A stretch of 64,000 bases of DNA. Origin: Paenibacillus gallinarum (GTDB lineage Bacteria; Bacillota; Bacilli; Paenibacillales; Paenibacillaceae). Positions within the stretch are counted from its first letter, which is position 1. Each line of letters opens with the position of its first letter. Positions 1-8,477 of the stretch are shown here, piece by piece. The notes beneath the pieces are model-generated. The model searched no databases and was not told the origin of the DNA. It was given only the letters and a program-made list of their open reading frames with translations. The stretch is taken from positions 124,001 to 188,000 of the forward strand of contig NZ_JACSQL010000003.1 in NCBI RefSeq assembly GCF_014836635.1, written 5' to 3'. The position numbers and the translations under genes were made by a program.

Positions 1-204
1 AATCCTGGAACGGCTGAATTGAATGCAGCAATGACTGCGGGTGTAATGGACGCATTTAAGATTGGACTGATTCTCGCTTGTCTCGGTTTCGTCCTTGCTT
101 TGTTTGTGAAAAGAGTGGCAGGACAGACAGCGAATAGTACAGCATCTTCAGTACTTAGCGAGACGGAATTTGTTACAGGAACGGCAACTGTAAAGGGAAA
201 ATAA
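1..204 (+). CDS. MFS transporter, C-terminal end (partial)
   Basis: The open frame runs in from the left edge, so only the last 67 residues are visible. They contain one hydrophobic span (FKIGLILACLGFVLALFVKR) followed by a polar Ser/Thr-rich tail, which is how 14-TM drug exporters of the EmrB/QacA type usually end. A hairpin terminator follows, so this is the last gene of its unit. The substrate cannot be inferred. The family call rests on this short C-terminus only. Confidence 0.5.
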   Translation, partial: NPGTAELNAAMTAGVMDAFKIGLILACLGFVLALFVKRVAGQTANSTASSVLSETEFVTGTATVKGK

Positions 205-258
205 ATGAGTATGCAATAGTACTTACTGAATCCTATATGGCAGAGTAGAATGCAATAT

Positions 259-302
259 GAAAAGGGGGATCAAATTGAACTCAATTTGATCCCCCTTTTT
301 TT
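259..302 (+). terminator. Rho-independent terminator after the MFS gene
   Basis: A 17-bp near-perfect inverted repeat (AAAGGGGGATCAAATTGA paired with TCAATTTGATCCCCCTTT) is followed by a run of T. It separates the transporter end from the duplicated membrane module. Confidence 0.9.
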
Positions 303-385
303 GTAGTTATTAGGAATTACAACACTTATCTCCTCTCATTTGCTAATTAGTGGTAAAATAATGTCTTGAAATGAGGTGGGTACAG

Positions 386-1207
386 ATGAATACGCCGAAA
401 TGGCTAACTGCAAGGACAGTATTCATTGGATTTTTATTACTGTTAATCATGAGTTGGGCAGGGAATGTATGGTATTACTTCGGGGCAAGACTCGATAAAC
501 CTTTGTTTCTCACGCATTTGGGCAGTTACGATGTAAACCAAGAAGAAATTCCAATTTATTATCTGGAGAATAAAACGGGTGATAACAGGGTCATATATAT
601 CAAGTTTGATGAGCTGCCTTATTCCAGCTACCGAATCGAAGAAGTGAAGGAATATACACACCATGTACTAAAGGTCCTTTACTATAAGCCACTAAGAGAA
701 GAAGATGAGCAAAATGAACAGCAGGAACTTGTAATTCATGAAATGGAAGTGGTGTATCAAGGGATTGAGTCTGAACGAATCCCGATCGGTGAAATTCGTA
801 TTGAGACTTTTGATCAGTCAGATGAAGATTCCATTGTCCTTACTACGTCAAGCGGCGGTTTTCCTGATGGCAGCGGACTTACGGCTCTTCGGATGAAAGA
901 ACCCGCAATCCTTGAACACGTGTCTCTAAATCAGTCTGATATCGAACCGGTTCTTCAGCTTATGGTGAATGATACGGACTATTCCGATCTACAGGAATGG
1001 AAACTGAACGAAAATGACCCCATTCGAATTAGCTACAAGTGGAATCTTCCGATGAAGGGTGAAGGATCAATGAGGGTATATAACCCCGTGGTTCAGCTTC
1101 ATTTTAAACGGGAAGATGGTTCAATCAGGGTAGAAGCAATAGCGATTAATGAGAGTTCTGTTTATTTCTCAGAAGAGCAAGTGAGGTCCTATATACAAGA
1201 GAGGTGA
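386..1207 (+). CDS. Membrane-anchored protein of unknown function, copy 1 of module A
   Basis: A protein of 273 residues with one N-terminal transmembrane helix (about residues 10-32, ending in WAGN..YY) and a large, probably extracytoplasmic domain. No known family was recognised. The ATG at 386 is preferred over the ATG at 371 because GAGGTGGG lies at the right distance upstream of it. The stop overlaps the GTG start of the next gene, so the two are translationally coupled. It is clearly paralogous to the gene at 1858-2718: both share WAGN..YY, a (K/R)P.F.TH motif just after the membrane helix, the string VPIGE/IPIGE in mid-protein and an SSxGxxxDGSG-like segment. The duplication suggests a membrane sensor or immunity-like function, but this is inference. 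Confidence 0.75.
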   Translation: MNTPKWLTARTVFIGFLLLLIMSWAGNVWYYFGARLDKPLFLTHLGSYDVNQEEIPIYYLENKTGDNRVIYIKFDELPYSSYRIEEVKEYTHHVLKVLYYKPLREEDEQNEQQELVIHEMEVVYQGIESERIPIGEIRIETFDQSDEDSIVLTTSSGGFPDGSGLTALRMKEPAILEHVSLNQSDIEPVLQLMVNDTDYSDLQEWKLNENDPIRISYKWNLPMKGEGSMRVYNPVVQLHFKREDGSIRVEAIAINESSVYFSEEQVRSYIQER

Positions 1208-1815
1208 ATGGATTGGAGTATTTATTGCGTACAAAGGTCACGACACCCCTTAGGAGAATGGGGATCGGCTTTATTTTCATAATCATTAAAGTTAACTTTC
1301 ATATTAATTTCTATTCATTTGATATATTTGCTGATTTTATAGGATATTTCTTGATTTATCGGGCTGCTGTGGTATTAAGCGAAAAAACATCTGTTTTTCA
1401 TGTTGTATCATGGCTTGCTCTTTTGCTATCCATCCTATCCTTGCCTAAGGATTTCATGCCGTCAGTAAGTACTGCTGAAACATTTCAAACCATCTCGGTT
1501 GCAAACCATATCTATACGCAAGGCTTAGAGTTATTCATGATTATACTCCTATATTTCATATACAAAGGTCTTTGTGATCTTCCTTTATGGTACTATATAA
1601 GATCGGGTTTACTAAAACAGTCGATGCAAAAAAGATGCTTATGGCTGATAGGTTGTCTGATGCTTAAAATGCTCATCTATCCATTTTTTCTTAATCTAGT
1701 TGAGGATAAGCTCGTTTTTGTCATTGTTCCTGTGCTGCTTTCGGTTATCCTTTATATCCTTTTCGTACGAGTACTGTACCGAATGGCAAAAGCGGCCGAG
1801 CAGATCAGAGGATGA
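1204..1815 (+). CDS. Polytopic membrane protein, copy 1 of module B
   Basis: A protein of 203 residues with about five or six hydrophobic segments and a short basic C-terminus. It starts with GTG, whose last bases overlap the stop of the upstream gene (GTGA), a typical coupled pair. The N-terminal third (F.I......FDIFADFIGYFLI) matches the protein at 2715-3356 (FDIFNDLLGYILI), as does the overall order of helices, so genes A and B were duplicated together. No enzymatic motif is visible. It is probably an integral membrane partner of the anchored protein upstream. Confidence 0.75.
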   Translation: MNGLEYLLRTKVTTPLRRMGIGFIFIIIKVNFHINFYSFDIFADFIGYFLIYRAAVVLSEKTSVFHVVSWLALLLSILSLPKDFMPSVSTAETFQTISVANHIYTQGLELFMIILLYFIYKGLCDLPLWYYIRSGLLKQSMQKRCLWLIGCLMLKMLIYPFFLNLVEDKLVFVIVPVLLSVILYILFVRVLYRMAKAAEQIRG

Positions 1816-1857
1816 CGTAACAAAATATTATGCGACGAGAAGGAAGGAAGAACACGA

Positions 1858-2718
1858 TTGAAGTACAAAGAACTGATCCATTCATCAAAGAAGCGTAAGA
1901 CTACATTTATAGGATTAGGGTTATTATTTATTTTGCTAATCTTATGGGCGGGAAACATTGGGTATTACAACCGTATGCAACTTAAAAAACCGGTTTTTCC
2001 TACTCACTATTTGACGACAACGATTTTCAATGGAACAAACTTGATGGAAATTGATTTTATGGAGAACAAAGGACCGGGGAAGAAAGTGCAGTCTATCTTG
2101 ATCGAAGAATTCAATAAAGAATCATATTCAAAAAATGAAAGAGGACGTTATAAATATCAGTTGTCCTACCAAATGCATTTTAAATTTACCGAAAAAGATC
2201 TGGAGTATTTGCCTGATCAAAGTAATGAACTCATCGTAAACACCATAACTGTAAATTATGATGATGGCACCTCGGAACAGGTTCCGATCGGTGAACTTAT
2301 CTTCCGTGCCAATCCAGAGAAATCTCAGGATTTAGCCTTGATTCACGGGGGATCTTCTTCTGACGGTTCGGGATATGAAGTGTTTGAGATGAACTCAGAT
2401 GCAGTACTTGAGAAAATTGAATTAAGTCATACCGATAAACTAAAAGATTTATTCCAGCTTCGTGTGTATGGCAAACCATATGATCAAGTTACATACCCTA
2501 AACAAATTAAAAAAGGCGATAGCATCCATTTTCAGTATGCGTCTATAGAACCGAGACTCGCGAAAGATGGGTTTATCTCTTATTCCGTAGGAATTTTAGT
2601 TCATTTTAGATTGCCAGACGGTTCCAAAATCGTTTACGATCTTCTGACAAGCAACCATTTTTATTATTCATCGGATGAAATTAAAAAGATTGTGCGAGAT
2701 GGGGGTGCAGTGAAATGA
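1858..2718 (+). CDS. Membrane-anchored protein of unknown function, copy 2 of module A
   Basis: A protein of 286 residues with a basic N-terminus, one transmembrane helix at about residues 16-36 and a soluble outer domain. It starts with TTG; AGGAAGGAAG lies 7 bases upstream and supports it. It is the paralogue of the gene at 386-1207 and ends in an ATGA overlap with its own module B partner. The outer domain carries the same VPIGE and DGSG landmarks as copy 1, with an overall divergence that points to an old duplication. Function unknown. Confidence 0.75.
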   Translation: MKYKELIHSSKKRKTTFIGLGLLFILLILWAGNIGYYNRMQLKKPVFPTHYLTTTIFNGTNLMEIDFMENKGPGKKVQSILIEEFNKESYSKNERGRYKYQLSYQMHFKFTEKDLEYLPDQSNELIVNTITVNYDDGTSEQVPIGELIFRANPEKSQDLALIHGGSSSDGSGYEVFEMNSDAVLEKIELSHTDKLKDLFQLRVYGKPYDQVTYPKQIKKGDSIHFQYASIEPRLAKDGFISYSVGILVHFRLPDGSKIVYDLLTSNHFYYSSDEIKKIVRDGGAVK

Positions 2719-3356
2719 CCAACCTCTCAATTCAGCACATCAGTGAAAAAGCACTTCGCCGATTGGCATGGGGATTTACCTTGCTTATATTGGATATTAA
2801 TATCATGGGGTTTGATATTTTTAATGACTTGTTAGGGTATATACTCATTTTATACTCGCTTTCTTCCTTAGAAGCGGAGTCTGCTCTATTTCAGAAAGTG
2901 AAATGGATTACGTTACTTTTTTTAATCGAATCTTTTATAACCGATTGGTTTCCGAATAAAAATGTGGGGCTATGGTCCCCGGACATATCTCTGTCCTCCA
3001 TTGTCTATGGGCAGGTGTTCTCCTTAGTCGATTTACTGATGATCATACTGCTGTTTACTTCACTTGGGCAATTATCGATATGGCAACAAATGAGTGATCC
3101 ATCGCTGGAAGAGGCATTCATAACTAGACGCAAAGCATTCATTGGTTTACTTGTACTTCAGCAATTTTTCTATCCTTTTATTATCAATTTGGAACAAGAA
3201 TGGGAAGTTGTTATGACGATATTTGCAATCTTATACGTGTTTTTCATGTTCTTATTGATTCGGCTTTTGTTTCGCTTGGCTAATGCATATGGTGCGGTAC
3301 ACCAAGGACAAGATAAAGATACGAGTAATATGCAGAGCGGTGATCCATACTTATAG
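2715..3356 (+). CDS. Polytopic membrane protein, copy 2 of module B
   Basis: A protein of 213 residues with about five or six membrane segments, translationally coupled by an ATGA overlap to the anchored protein before it. It aligns with the protein at 1204-1815 through FDIF.D..GY.L near the N-terminus and through the spacing of later helices. The C-terminal 20 residues are polar. No hairpin terminator is seen before the next gene at 3411, so read-through is possible. Confidence 0.75.
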   Translation: MTNLSIQHISEKALRRLAWGFTLLILDINIMGFDIFNDLLGYILILYSLSSLEAESALFQKVKWITLLFLIESFITDWFPNKNVGLWSPDISLSSIVYGQVFSLVDLLMIILLFTSLGQLSIWQQMSDPSLEEAFITRRKAFIGLLVLQQFFYPFIINLEQEWEVVMTIFAILYVFFMFLLIRLLFRLANAYGAVHQGQDKDTSNMQSGDPYL

Positions 3357-3410
3357 AATGGTTACTTATTAGAACGGATAGTAAATAGAGATAGAAGGGA
3401 GAAATGATTA

Positions 3411-3929
3411 ATGGCAAGAGAAGTACACGCAGTACCTTTTGGTTATGAACCGCCGAAGGAAATGTATAAAGGATCACTGATCTATTATGATGATTTTGAG
3501 AAAATAACAGATATACAGTTATCTGAGGCATACCATACAGTAAAGGAACGTAAATTCACAAAGTTCATTCTCTATCCACTTCATGAAGCGACAGTAAAAC
3601 GGATGACGAATCACCCAGTGCTTCCATTTTACAAGAGAGAAGACCGTTTGCATGAATGGAAAAGAGAACAGAATGATAGCATGATTACCGTGGAGAATTG
3701 GGAAGGCAAAAGAAAAAAATATACGCCAATGGAAGCGGCACTACGACATGTAACCGAGAAGTACAAAGGTCCTTTTTTTCTGATGCTGTCAAGCGAATAT
3801 GCGAACTGTTTTGCTTCTTATCCTTTTTTTGATGACTGGATCACTAAGATTAGATTGATTCTCATTGATGATCCTAAATTTACGCATCCAAAATTAGAAA
3901 AGAATCAGCACCGATGGGAAGTTTTGTAA
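3411..3929 (+). CDS. Hypothetical soluble protein
   Basis: A protein of 172 residues, rich in aromatic and charged residues, without signal peptide or membrane helix. A clear AGAAGGGAGAA ribosome binding site lies 8 bases before the ATG. The family was not recognised; the segments FILYPLHEATVKRM and FFLMLSSEYANCFASYPFFDDW look like a compact alpha/beta domain. It stands between the duplicated membrane module and a DoxX-like gene with no obvious functional link. Confidence 0.7.
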   Translation: MAREVHAVPFGYEPPKEMYKGSLIYYDDFEKITDIQLSEAYHTVKERKFTKFILYPLHEATVKRMTNHPVLPFYKREDRLHEWKREQNDSMITVENWEGKRKKYTPMEAALRHVTEKYKGPFFLMLSSEYANCFASYPFFDDWITKIRLILIDDPKFTHPKLEKNQHRWEVL

Positions 3930-4053
3930 TTGAGAGAAGGAATTTCGGGATTTTCCGAGTTCCTTCTATACATATTAGATGTTCCATCGCATAACTTGAT
4001 TAAAGCCCATGGATACTACTCCTACATCATTATGAACGCAAAGGAGATCTACA

Positions 4054-4401
4054 ATGACAACAGTGCTACAGGTGGGAACAGGCATCGCGTTTTTGTTGCT
4101 AGGGATGAGTAAGTTTATGTCCAAAGAGGTGGCCGCCAAATATACAAGTTTCGGCTTACCGAAGTGGTTTAGTTATGTGATGGGAATCTTAGAAATGCTG
4201 GGGGCTATCTTGCTCTTTATTGGTAGCTGGAATCTTTTGCTTGGAGCAGTTGGAGCTTTTTATCTTGCGATTATGATGGCAGCGATGGTTGTTATACAAA
4301 TTAGACTCGGAAAAGGATCCATGTCGGGAGTCTTATCTTCTGTTACGTTAATGATGATCTGTTTTGTTATTGTGAGCATGAATCTTGTAAGTATATCGTA
4401 A
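4054..4401 (+). CDS. DoxX-family small membrane protein
   Basis: A protein of 115 residues with four hydrophobic segments. The N-terminal pattern GTGIAFLLLGMSKF followed by a second helix with GILEMLGAILLFIG is typical of DoxX/DoxX-like proteins, small four-helix membrane proteins of poorly known, often redox-related role. GGAGATCTACA precedes the ATG. It is a monocistronic unit closed by a terminator at about 4404-4457. Confidence 0.8.
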   Translation: MTTVLQVGTGIAFLLLGMSKFMSKEVAAKYTSFGLPKWFSYVMGILEMLGAILLFIGSWNLLLGAVGAFYLAIMMAAMVVIQIRLGKGSMSGVLSSVTLMMICFVIVSMNLVSIS

Positions 4402-4405
4402 GCAA

Positions 4406-4457
4406 AAGAAAGACTACATTTTCTTATTATTAGAAAATGCGGTTTTCTTTTTTTTTG
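4406..4457 (+). terminator. Rho-independent terminator after the DoxX-like gene
   Basis: Inverted repeat CATTTTCT-TATTAT-AGAAAATG extended by outer AAAGAAAGAC/GGTTTTCTTT pairing, followed by nine T residues. Confidence 0.75.
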
Positions 4458-4524
4458 AAAATTCATTGGTGATAAATGGAATTAAAAAAACTCTCTATTT
4501 TTTAATTCAAAATCAATAAATTTG

Positions 4525-4554
4525 TTTACATAATATTGAGTATGTCTATATATT
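4525..4554 (+). promoter_or_regulatory. Candidate sigma-A promoter for glcU
   Basis: TTTACA and TATATT are separated by 18 bp in an AT-rich stretch about 70 bases before the start of the sugar uptake gene. Five of six bases match the consensus at -35 and five of six at -10. Confidence 0.45.
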
Positions 4555-4625
4555 CATAATTACATATATTTTTATGGATTGTAATGACATGTCTTCGATA
4601 TTTATAGAGAGAGAAGGATTGAAGC

Positions 4626-5480
4626 ATGGATATTTTTTACGCACTCTTACCCGCTATTTTCTGGGGGAGTCTTGTTCTGGTTAATGTCAAAATTGGGGGA
4701 GGACCCTACACCCAAACGCTTGGAACTACGTTAGGTGCGTTGCTATTTTCAATAGGATTATACATATATGATCCGGTTCATCTGGATATGAAGACAATAA
4801 TCATTGGTCTCATTTCCGGGTTCTTCTGGGTTCTGGGACAAGGGGGACAGCTGAAAACAATTGATGTGATGGGTGTCTCCAAAACATTGCCTATATCTAC
4901 CGGTATGCAGCTGGTGGCGACAACGTTATTCGGGGCCTTTATCTTTAACGAATGGAATTCAGGGAAATCGGTCACGTTAGGAATCATTGCACTCGTACTT
5001 ATTGTTACCGGGGTCATTTTTACATCCATTAAAGGAAAGAACGAAAAAGACGACGGTAAAGGAAACTTAAAAAAAGGTATTTTTATATTACTTGTATCTA
5101 CCTTTGGTTATCTTGTCTATGTGGTTATCGTTCGTTTATTTGGAGTAGATGGTTGGGATGTACTGCTTCCGCAGGGGATCGGGATGGTGATTGGTGGTGT
5201 AGTCCTTACGGCAAAACACAAACCATTTAACACTTATGCACTTAAAAATATTTTACCGGGCCTAATTTGGGCAGCGGGGAATATGTTCTTGTTTATTTCG
5301 CAAGATAAGGTCGGGGTGGCTACAAGTTTTACCCTTTCTCAAATGAGTGTAGTAGTAGCTACACTAGGCGGGATCTTTATATTAAAAGAACATAAGACAA
5401 AACGACAACTCGTTTTTATTTCCATCGGAATTATCCTTATTATTATTTCTGCGGTTCTACTTGGAATCTCAAAATCCTAG
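4626..5480 (+). CDS. glcU: GlcU-type glucose/ribose uptake protein (GRP transporter)
   Basis: A protein of 284 residues with ten predicted membrane helices, the normal length and helix count of the GRP family (B. subtilis GlcU), part of the drug/metabolite transporter superfamily. It carries the family landmarks AIFWGSLVLVNVKIGGGPYTQTLGTT (start of helix 1 to 2), GFFWVLGQGGQ and LPISTGMQL. GlcU takes up glucose with protons, independent of the PTS. GAGAGAGAAGGA precedes the ATG. It is convergent with the LysR gene on the other strand and shares a terminator with it. The next sugar-related gene is the IIA(Glc) gene about 2.3 kb downstream. Confidence 0.88.
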   Translation: MDIFYALLPAIFWGSLVLVNVKIGGGPYTQTLGTTLGALLFSIGLYIYDPVHLDMKTIIIGLISGFFWVLGQGGQLKTIDVMGVSKTLPISTGMQLVATTLFGAFIFNEWNSGKSVTLGIIALVLIVTGVIFTSIKGKNEKDDGKGNLKKGIFILLVSTFGYLVYVVIVRLFGVDGWDVLLPQGIGMVIGGVVLTAKHKPFNTYALKNILPGLIWAAGNMFLFISQDKVGVATSFTLSQMSVVVATLGGIFILKEHKTKRQLVFISIGIILIIISAVLLGISKS

Positions 5481-5483
5481 AAC

Positions 5484-5526
5484 AAAACCCTCAGTGGAAG
5501 GTCTTAGACCGAAACTGTGGGTTTTT
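5484..5526. terminator. Bidirectional terminator between glcU and the LysR gene
   Basis: AAAACCCTCAGT and ACTGTGGGTTTTT form a stem; the outer A and T runs let it work for both converging genes. It overlaps the last codons of the LysR gene. Confidence 0.7.
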
Positions 5527-6379
5527 CTTTATAATATTGTATAGCTAGTTCTTTAAACCTCTCCGCAGCACAAGATAAATAATGTCCTTTCATCCAGCAT
5601 AGCGATACCGTTCTTGAACTGCCGGCATTCACAATACGGCGCAGCACGATACCCGAGTAAGCAGACGATGTCCATGATTTGGAAGGGACGATCGCAAGTA
5701 ACTGTCCTGCAGCAACCATACGTTCTACAAGGATCGGATCTTCGCTCTCTAGTGCGATAGAGGGCTGTATGCCAGCCATTGCGAAACAACGGTCGGTAAT
5801 GACACGTAGACTGCTAGAAGCAGGGGCCATAATAAAAGATTCGTGCCTAACCGCTTGCAGATGAATCGTCTCTAAGCTGGCAAGCGGGTGAGAATCCGGC
5901 AGGGCTAGAAGGAGTTCCTCATTGTACAAACAAACCCTTTCCATGGTTTGCGGTAAGATCGGCATACTAGTCAAGCACAGGTCATGATGATAGCTTCCCT
6001 CCACATAGGGCACAATCGCTACATTAAACTCCGGAAAGTTCTCCTTAAACTTCATAATAAGTTCTGGAACATCTTGAGTATGTACGTCTATTGCCAGCTG
6101 AACAGAACCTTTTTTGCCATCGGTTGTATCTTGCAACTGTTTTTTACCTTCCTCCAGCAGCTGTAAAGCTTCTGTCGCATATTTCAAAAAAATTCTTCCG
6201 TTCTCATTTAGACGTATATATTTTCCCAGTCGATCAAACAAAGGGGTATTCAATTCTTTTTCCAGCTGACGAATTGCTTTGGTTAATGCGGGCTGTGCCA
6301 TATGTAATTCTTCAGCTGCACGGGTCACATGTTCCAGTTCGGCAACTTTAATAAAATAGGATAGTTGAGCAAGTTCCAT
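5504..6379 (-). CDS. LysR-family transcriptional regulator
   Basis: A 291-residue protein with an N-terminal winged helix-turn-helix (LSYFIKVAELEHVTRAAEEL...AQPALTKAIRQLEKEL, residues 5-45) and a C-terminal LysR substrate-binding domain. The N-terminus resembles the GltC branch. The ATG at 6379 is chosen over the longer frame because GGAGG lies 9 bases upstream of it. LysR proteins bind an operator near their own promoter and usually a divergent target; the divergent gene here is the stalk-domain protein at 6581, separated by about 200 bp. The effector is not deducible. Confidence 0.88.
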   Translation of the reverse strand: MELAQLSYFIKVAELEHVTRAAEELHMAQPALTKAIRQLEKELNTPLFDRLGKYIRLNENGRIFLKYATEALQLLEEGKKQLQDTTDGKKGSVQLAIDVHTQDVPELIMKFKENFPEFNVAIVPYVEGSYHHDLCLTSMPILPQTMERVCLYNEELLLALPDSHPLASLETIHLQAVRHESFIMAPASSSLRVITDRCFAMAGIQPSIALESEDPILVERMVAAGQLLAIVPSKSWTSSAYSGIVLRRIVNAGSSRTVSLCWMKGHYLSCAAERFKELAIQYYKEKPTVSV

Positions 6380-6580
6380 CAAGATTAACCTCCATTCTGA
6401 CAGTGAGAACACACTCTACCCAAGCTCCTATTATATTTAAATTTTTCCCATGTGTAGTATGAAGTTGGTTACAAAATGATGAACATACTTCAAAAAAACG
6501 GGTGAATTCCAACTATTTATCTTCCTAAGTGTTTAATGTATAGAAAGAATACAATGGGATTAGAAAGAAGGGTTCTTCTT

Positions 6581-7648
6581 ATGAAAAAATGTTGGAATCA
6601 TATTGTATCTGGTTTATTTATCTTCTCGGTTGTTGCTGGCTCTTATGCTACCGCATCATTGGCAGATGCAAGAGAAATGCAAAAAGAGGTTTCCATAGAT
6701 GATAAAAGTTCTTCCTACGGATCTAAAGCTGCAATTCAGAATGATGTATATATTCTTCCTTTAAGAATGATCCATGAATTAGCGAAAGTGGAGCTAACCT
6801 GGGACAACGTCCATAAAAGAGCAGAGGTCAAATCACAAGGGAAAAAGTATATAATCACCGCTGGAGAAAAGATAGTTCAGACAAGCGCTAACCCGGTTCG
6901 ACTTAAAACACAAGCTGAACTGCGCAATGGCAATATCTTTGTCCCAGCCACTTTATTGGCAGAGATGTCCGGAGCAAAAGTAACCTTATCCGAGGACGAT
7001 GTTGCAGCAACGTTCACTACAGCCAATTACTATAAAATGCATCCTGAGGGAGAGCCAAATATTACTCTGCTTCCCATGAAAATAGGGAAATATGATTATA
7101 TCGAAGGGATGAAGCTAAAAGTCTCAGGAAAAACCTACTCCTTTCCCGATTGGAAAGGAATGTGGGGATGGAATTATAAACCTGAATTGATTACGGAAGA
7201 CATTTCTGGAGACGGCCACAAAGAAATTATTGTCGTGAACACGCTGGGGTATGGTACGGGACTATTCAATCAAGAAATTAAAGTATGGAATCCAGTAACC
7301 CTGAAAGAGGAAAAGGTCGATTCGCTTAAAAAGATAATAGAAGAAAATATAGAAAAATCTACGATTAAGGCAGATAAGAATCAAATACAGATTAGCCTTC
7401 AGATCAAAGGGTACAAAGAGCCAATCACTCAAGTGATTAAAGATCCGTATGCGAGCGAAATGAGTTTGAATGACGGTCTTGGTTTTGGCGCATGGGAGAG
7501 ATACATGGTAACTGACGGGAAACTAATGATGCGAGCAAGTGCGAACTATACAAATACATCTCCCGCTGGGGATCTCATCGTGACGTATCAATATAAAGAT
7601 CATAAATATCAAGCTGACGAAATAAAGTATGAACCGCTGGGTGAATAG
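6581..7648 (+). CDS. Secreted stalk-domain protein with a C-terminal FG-GAP-like region
   Basis: A 355-residue exported protein: signal peptide at residues 1-29 (basic start, hydrophobic core, ASLADA cleavage region), then a copper amine oxidase N-terminal-like stalk domain (about 40-130, with VYILPLRMIHELAKVELTWDN and NGNIFVPATLLAEMSGAKV), then a C-terminal domain containing DISGDGHKEIIVV, a calcium-binding FG-GAP/VCBS-type strand motif. Stalk domains are abundant cell-surface modules in Paenibacillus. The ATG at 6581 is preferred because AAGAAGGG lies 8 bases before it. It is the first of three stalk-domain proteins in this window. Confidence 0.8.
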   Translation: MKKCWNHIVSGLFIFSVVAGSYATASLADAREMQKEVSIDDKSSSYGSKAAIQNDVYILPLRMIHELAKVELTWDNVHKRAEVKSQGKKYIITAGEKIVQTSANPVRLKTQAELRNGNIFVPATLLAEMSGAKVTLSEDDVAATFTTANYYKMHPEGEPNITLLPMKIGKYDYIEGMKLKVSGKTYSFPDWKGMWGWNYKPELITEDISGDGHKEIIVVNTLGYGTGLFNQEIKVWNPVTLKEEKVDSLKKIIEENIEKSTIKADKNQIQISLQIKGYKEPITQVIKDPYASEMSLNDGLGFGAWERYMVTDGKLMMRASANYTNTSPAGDLIVTYQYKDHKYQADEIKYEPLGE

Positions 7649-7773
7649 GATCCTGCATATAGTATAAGGTGAACGGCTCTACTATTCGTTATAAATGCAA
7701 GAAAAAGCATAGTAGTATATAATAATATTGCACAATATAAATAGACTTGGATAGATACACTGGAGGAGATTGT

Positions 7774-8283
7774 ATGTTTAAATGGTTAAAAGGCAAGACA
7801 CAGGCAAAACTCGAACTTCTTGAAGTGATGGCACCTTTGACAGGTAAGGTCGTTCCTTTAGAACAGGTTCCCGATCCGGCATTTGCACAAAAAGCAATGG
7901 GAGAGGGAATTGCAATTGAACCAACCGAAGGAAAAGTGGTAGCTCCTTTTGACGGTAAAGTTGCTCATTTAATTGAAAAAAGTAAACATGCTGTTATTTT
8001 AGAGCACGCTTCAGGAGCGCAAGTTCTCATTCATATTGGTGTTAACACCGTATCTCTCAAAGGAGAGGGATTTAAAGCTCATGTAAGTACGGGTGATGAA
8101 GTAAAAGCAGGTCAACTTCTAATTGAGTTCGATATCAAAGCAATCGAAGCAGCAGGTTACCCTGTGATTACGCCTGTTCTAATTCCTGACGGAGTGGATG
8201 CAATTAAGAGTGTGGAGCCTTTGGAAAATGCGGGTTCCGTAACAGCTATGTCTGAAACCGTCCTTCGTGTACATCTTAACTAA
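7774..8283 (+). CDS. crr: PTS glucose-type IIA component
   Basis: A stand-alone EIIA(Glc) domain of 169 residues, the usual size. It accepts phosphate from HPr and passes it to an EIIB domain for sugar import. The two active-site histidines are visible: H72 in KHAVILEH and the phosphorylated H87 in VLIHIGVNTV, followed by LKGEGF. GGAGGAG precedes the ATG at 7774. No EIIB or EIIC lies nearby, so it must serve permeases encoded elsewhere and could also act as a regulatory IIA. It is monocistronic with its own terminator. Confidence 0.92.
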   Translation: MFKWLKGKTQAKLELLEVMAPLTGKVVPLEQVPDPAFAQKAMGEGIAIEPTEGKVVAPFDGKVAHLIEKSKHAVILEHASGAQVLIHIGVNTVSLKGEGFKAHVSTGDEVKAGQLLIEFDIKAIEAAGYPVITPVLIPDGVDAIKSVEPLENAGSVTAMSETVLRVHLN

Positions 8284-8309
8284 ATAATAATTTTTGATTG
8301 TATGTTACG

Positions 8310-8344
8310 GGATGATTGCCACTGCTGGCAGTCATCCTTTTTTA
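8310..8344 (+). terminator. Rho-independent terminator after crr
   Basis: GGATGATTGCCA-CTGC-TGGCAGTCATCC stem of 12 bp with one wobble, followed by six T. Confidence 0.9.
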
Positions 8345-8477
8345 GTGCTTTTTTTAAAGGTCTTTTGATCCAATCATCGGTGGGTATCCGGCAGACTATG
8401 TTTAATTATCTGATGCAACGATATGCTTGCTCATACGTACTATTTTTTAATGAGTAAATCTGCAAAAGGAGCAGTGA

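Noticed and set aside
3930..4112. Plus-strand frame of 60 codons beginning right after the hypothetical gene
   Set aside because: TTG start without ribosome binding site; it overlaps the well-supported DoxX-like start at 4054.
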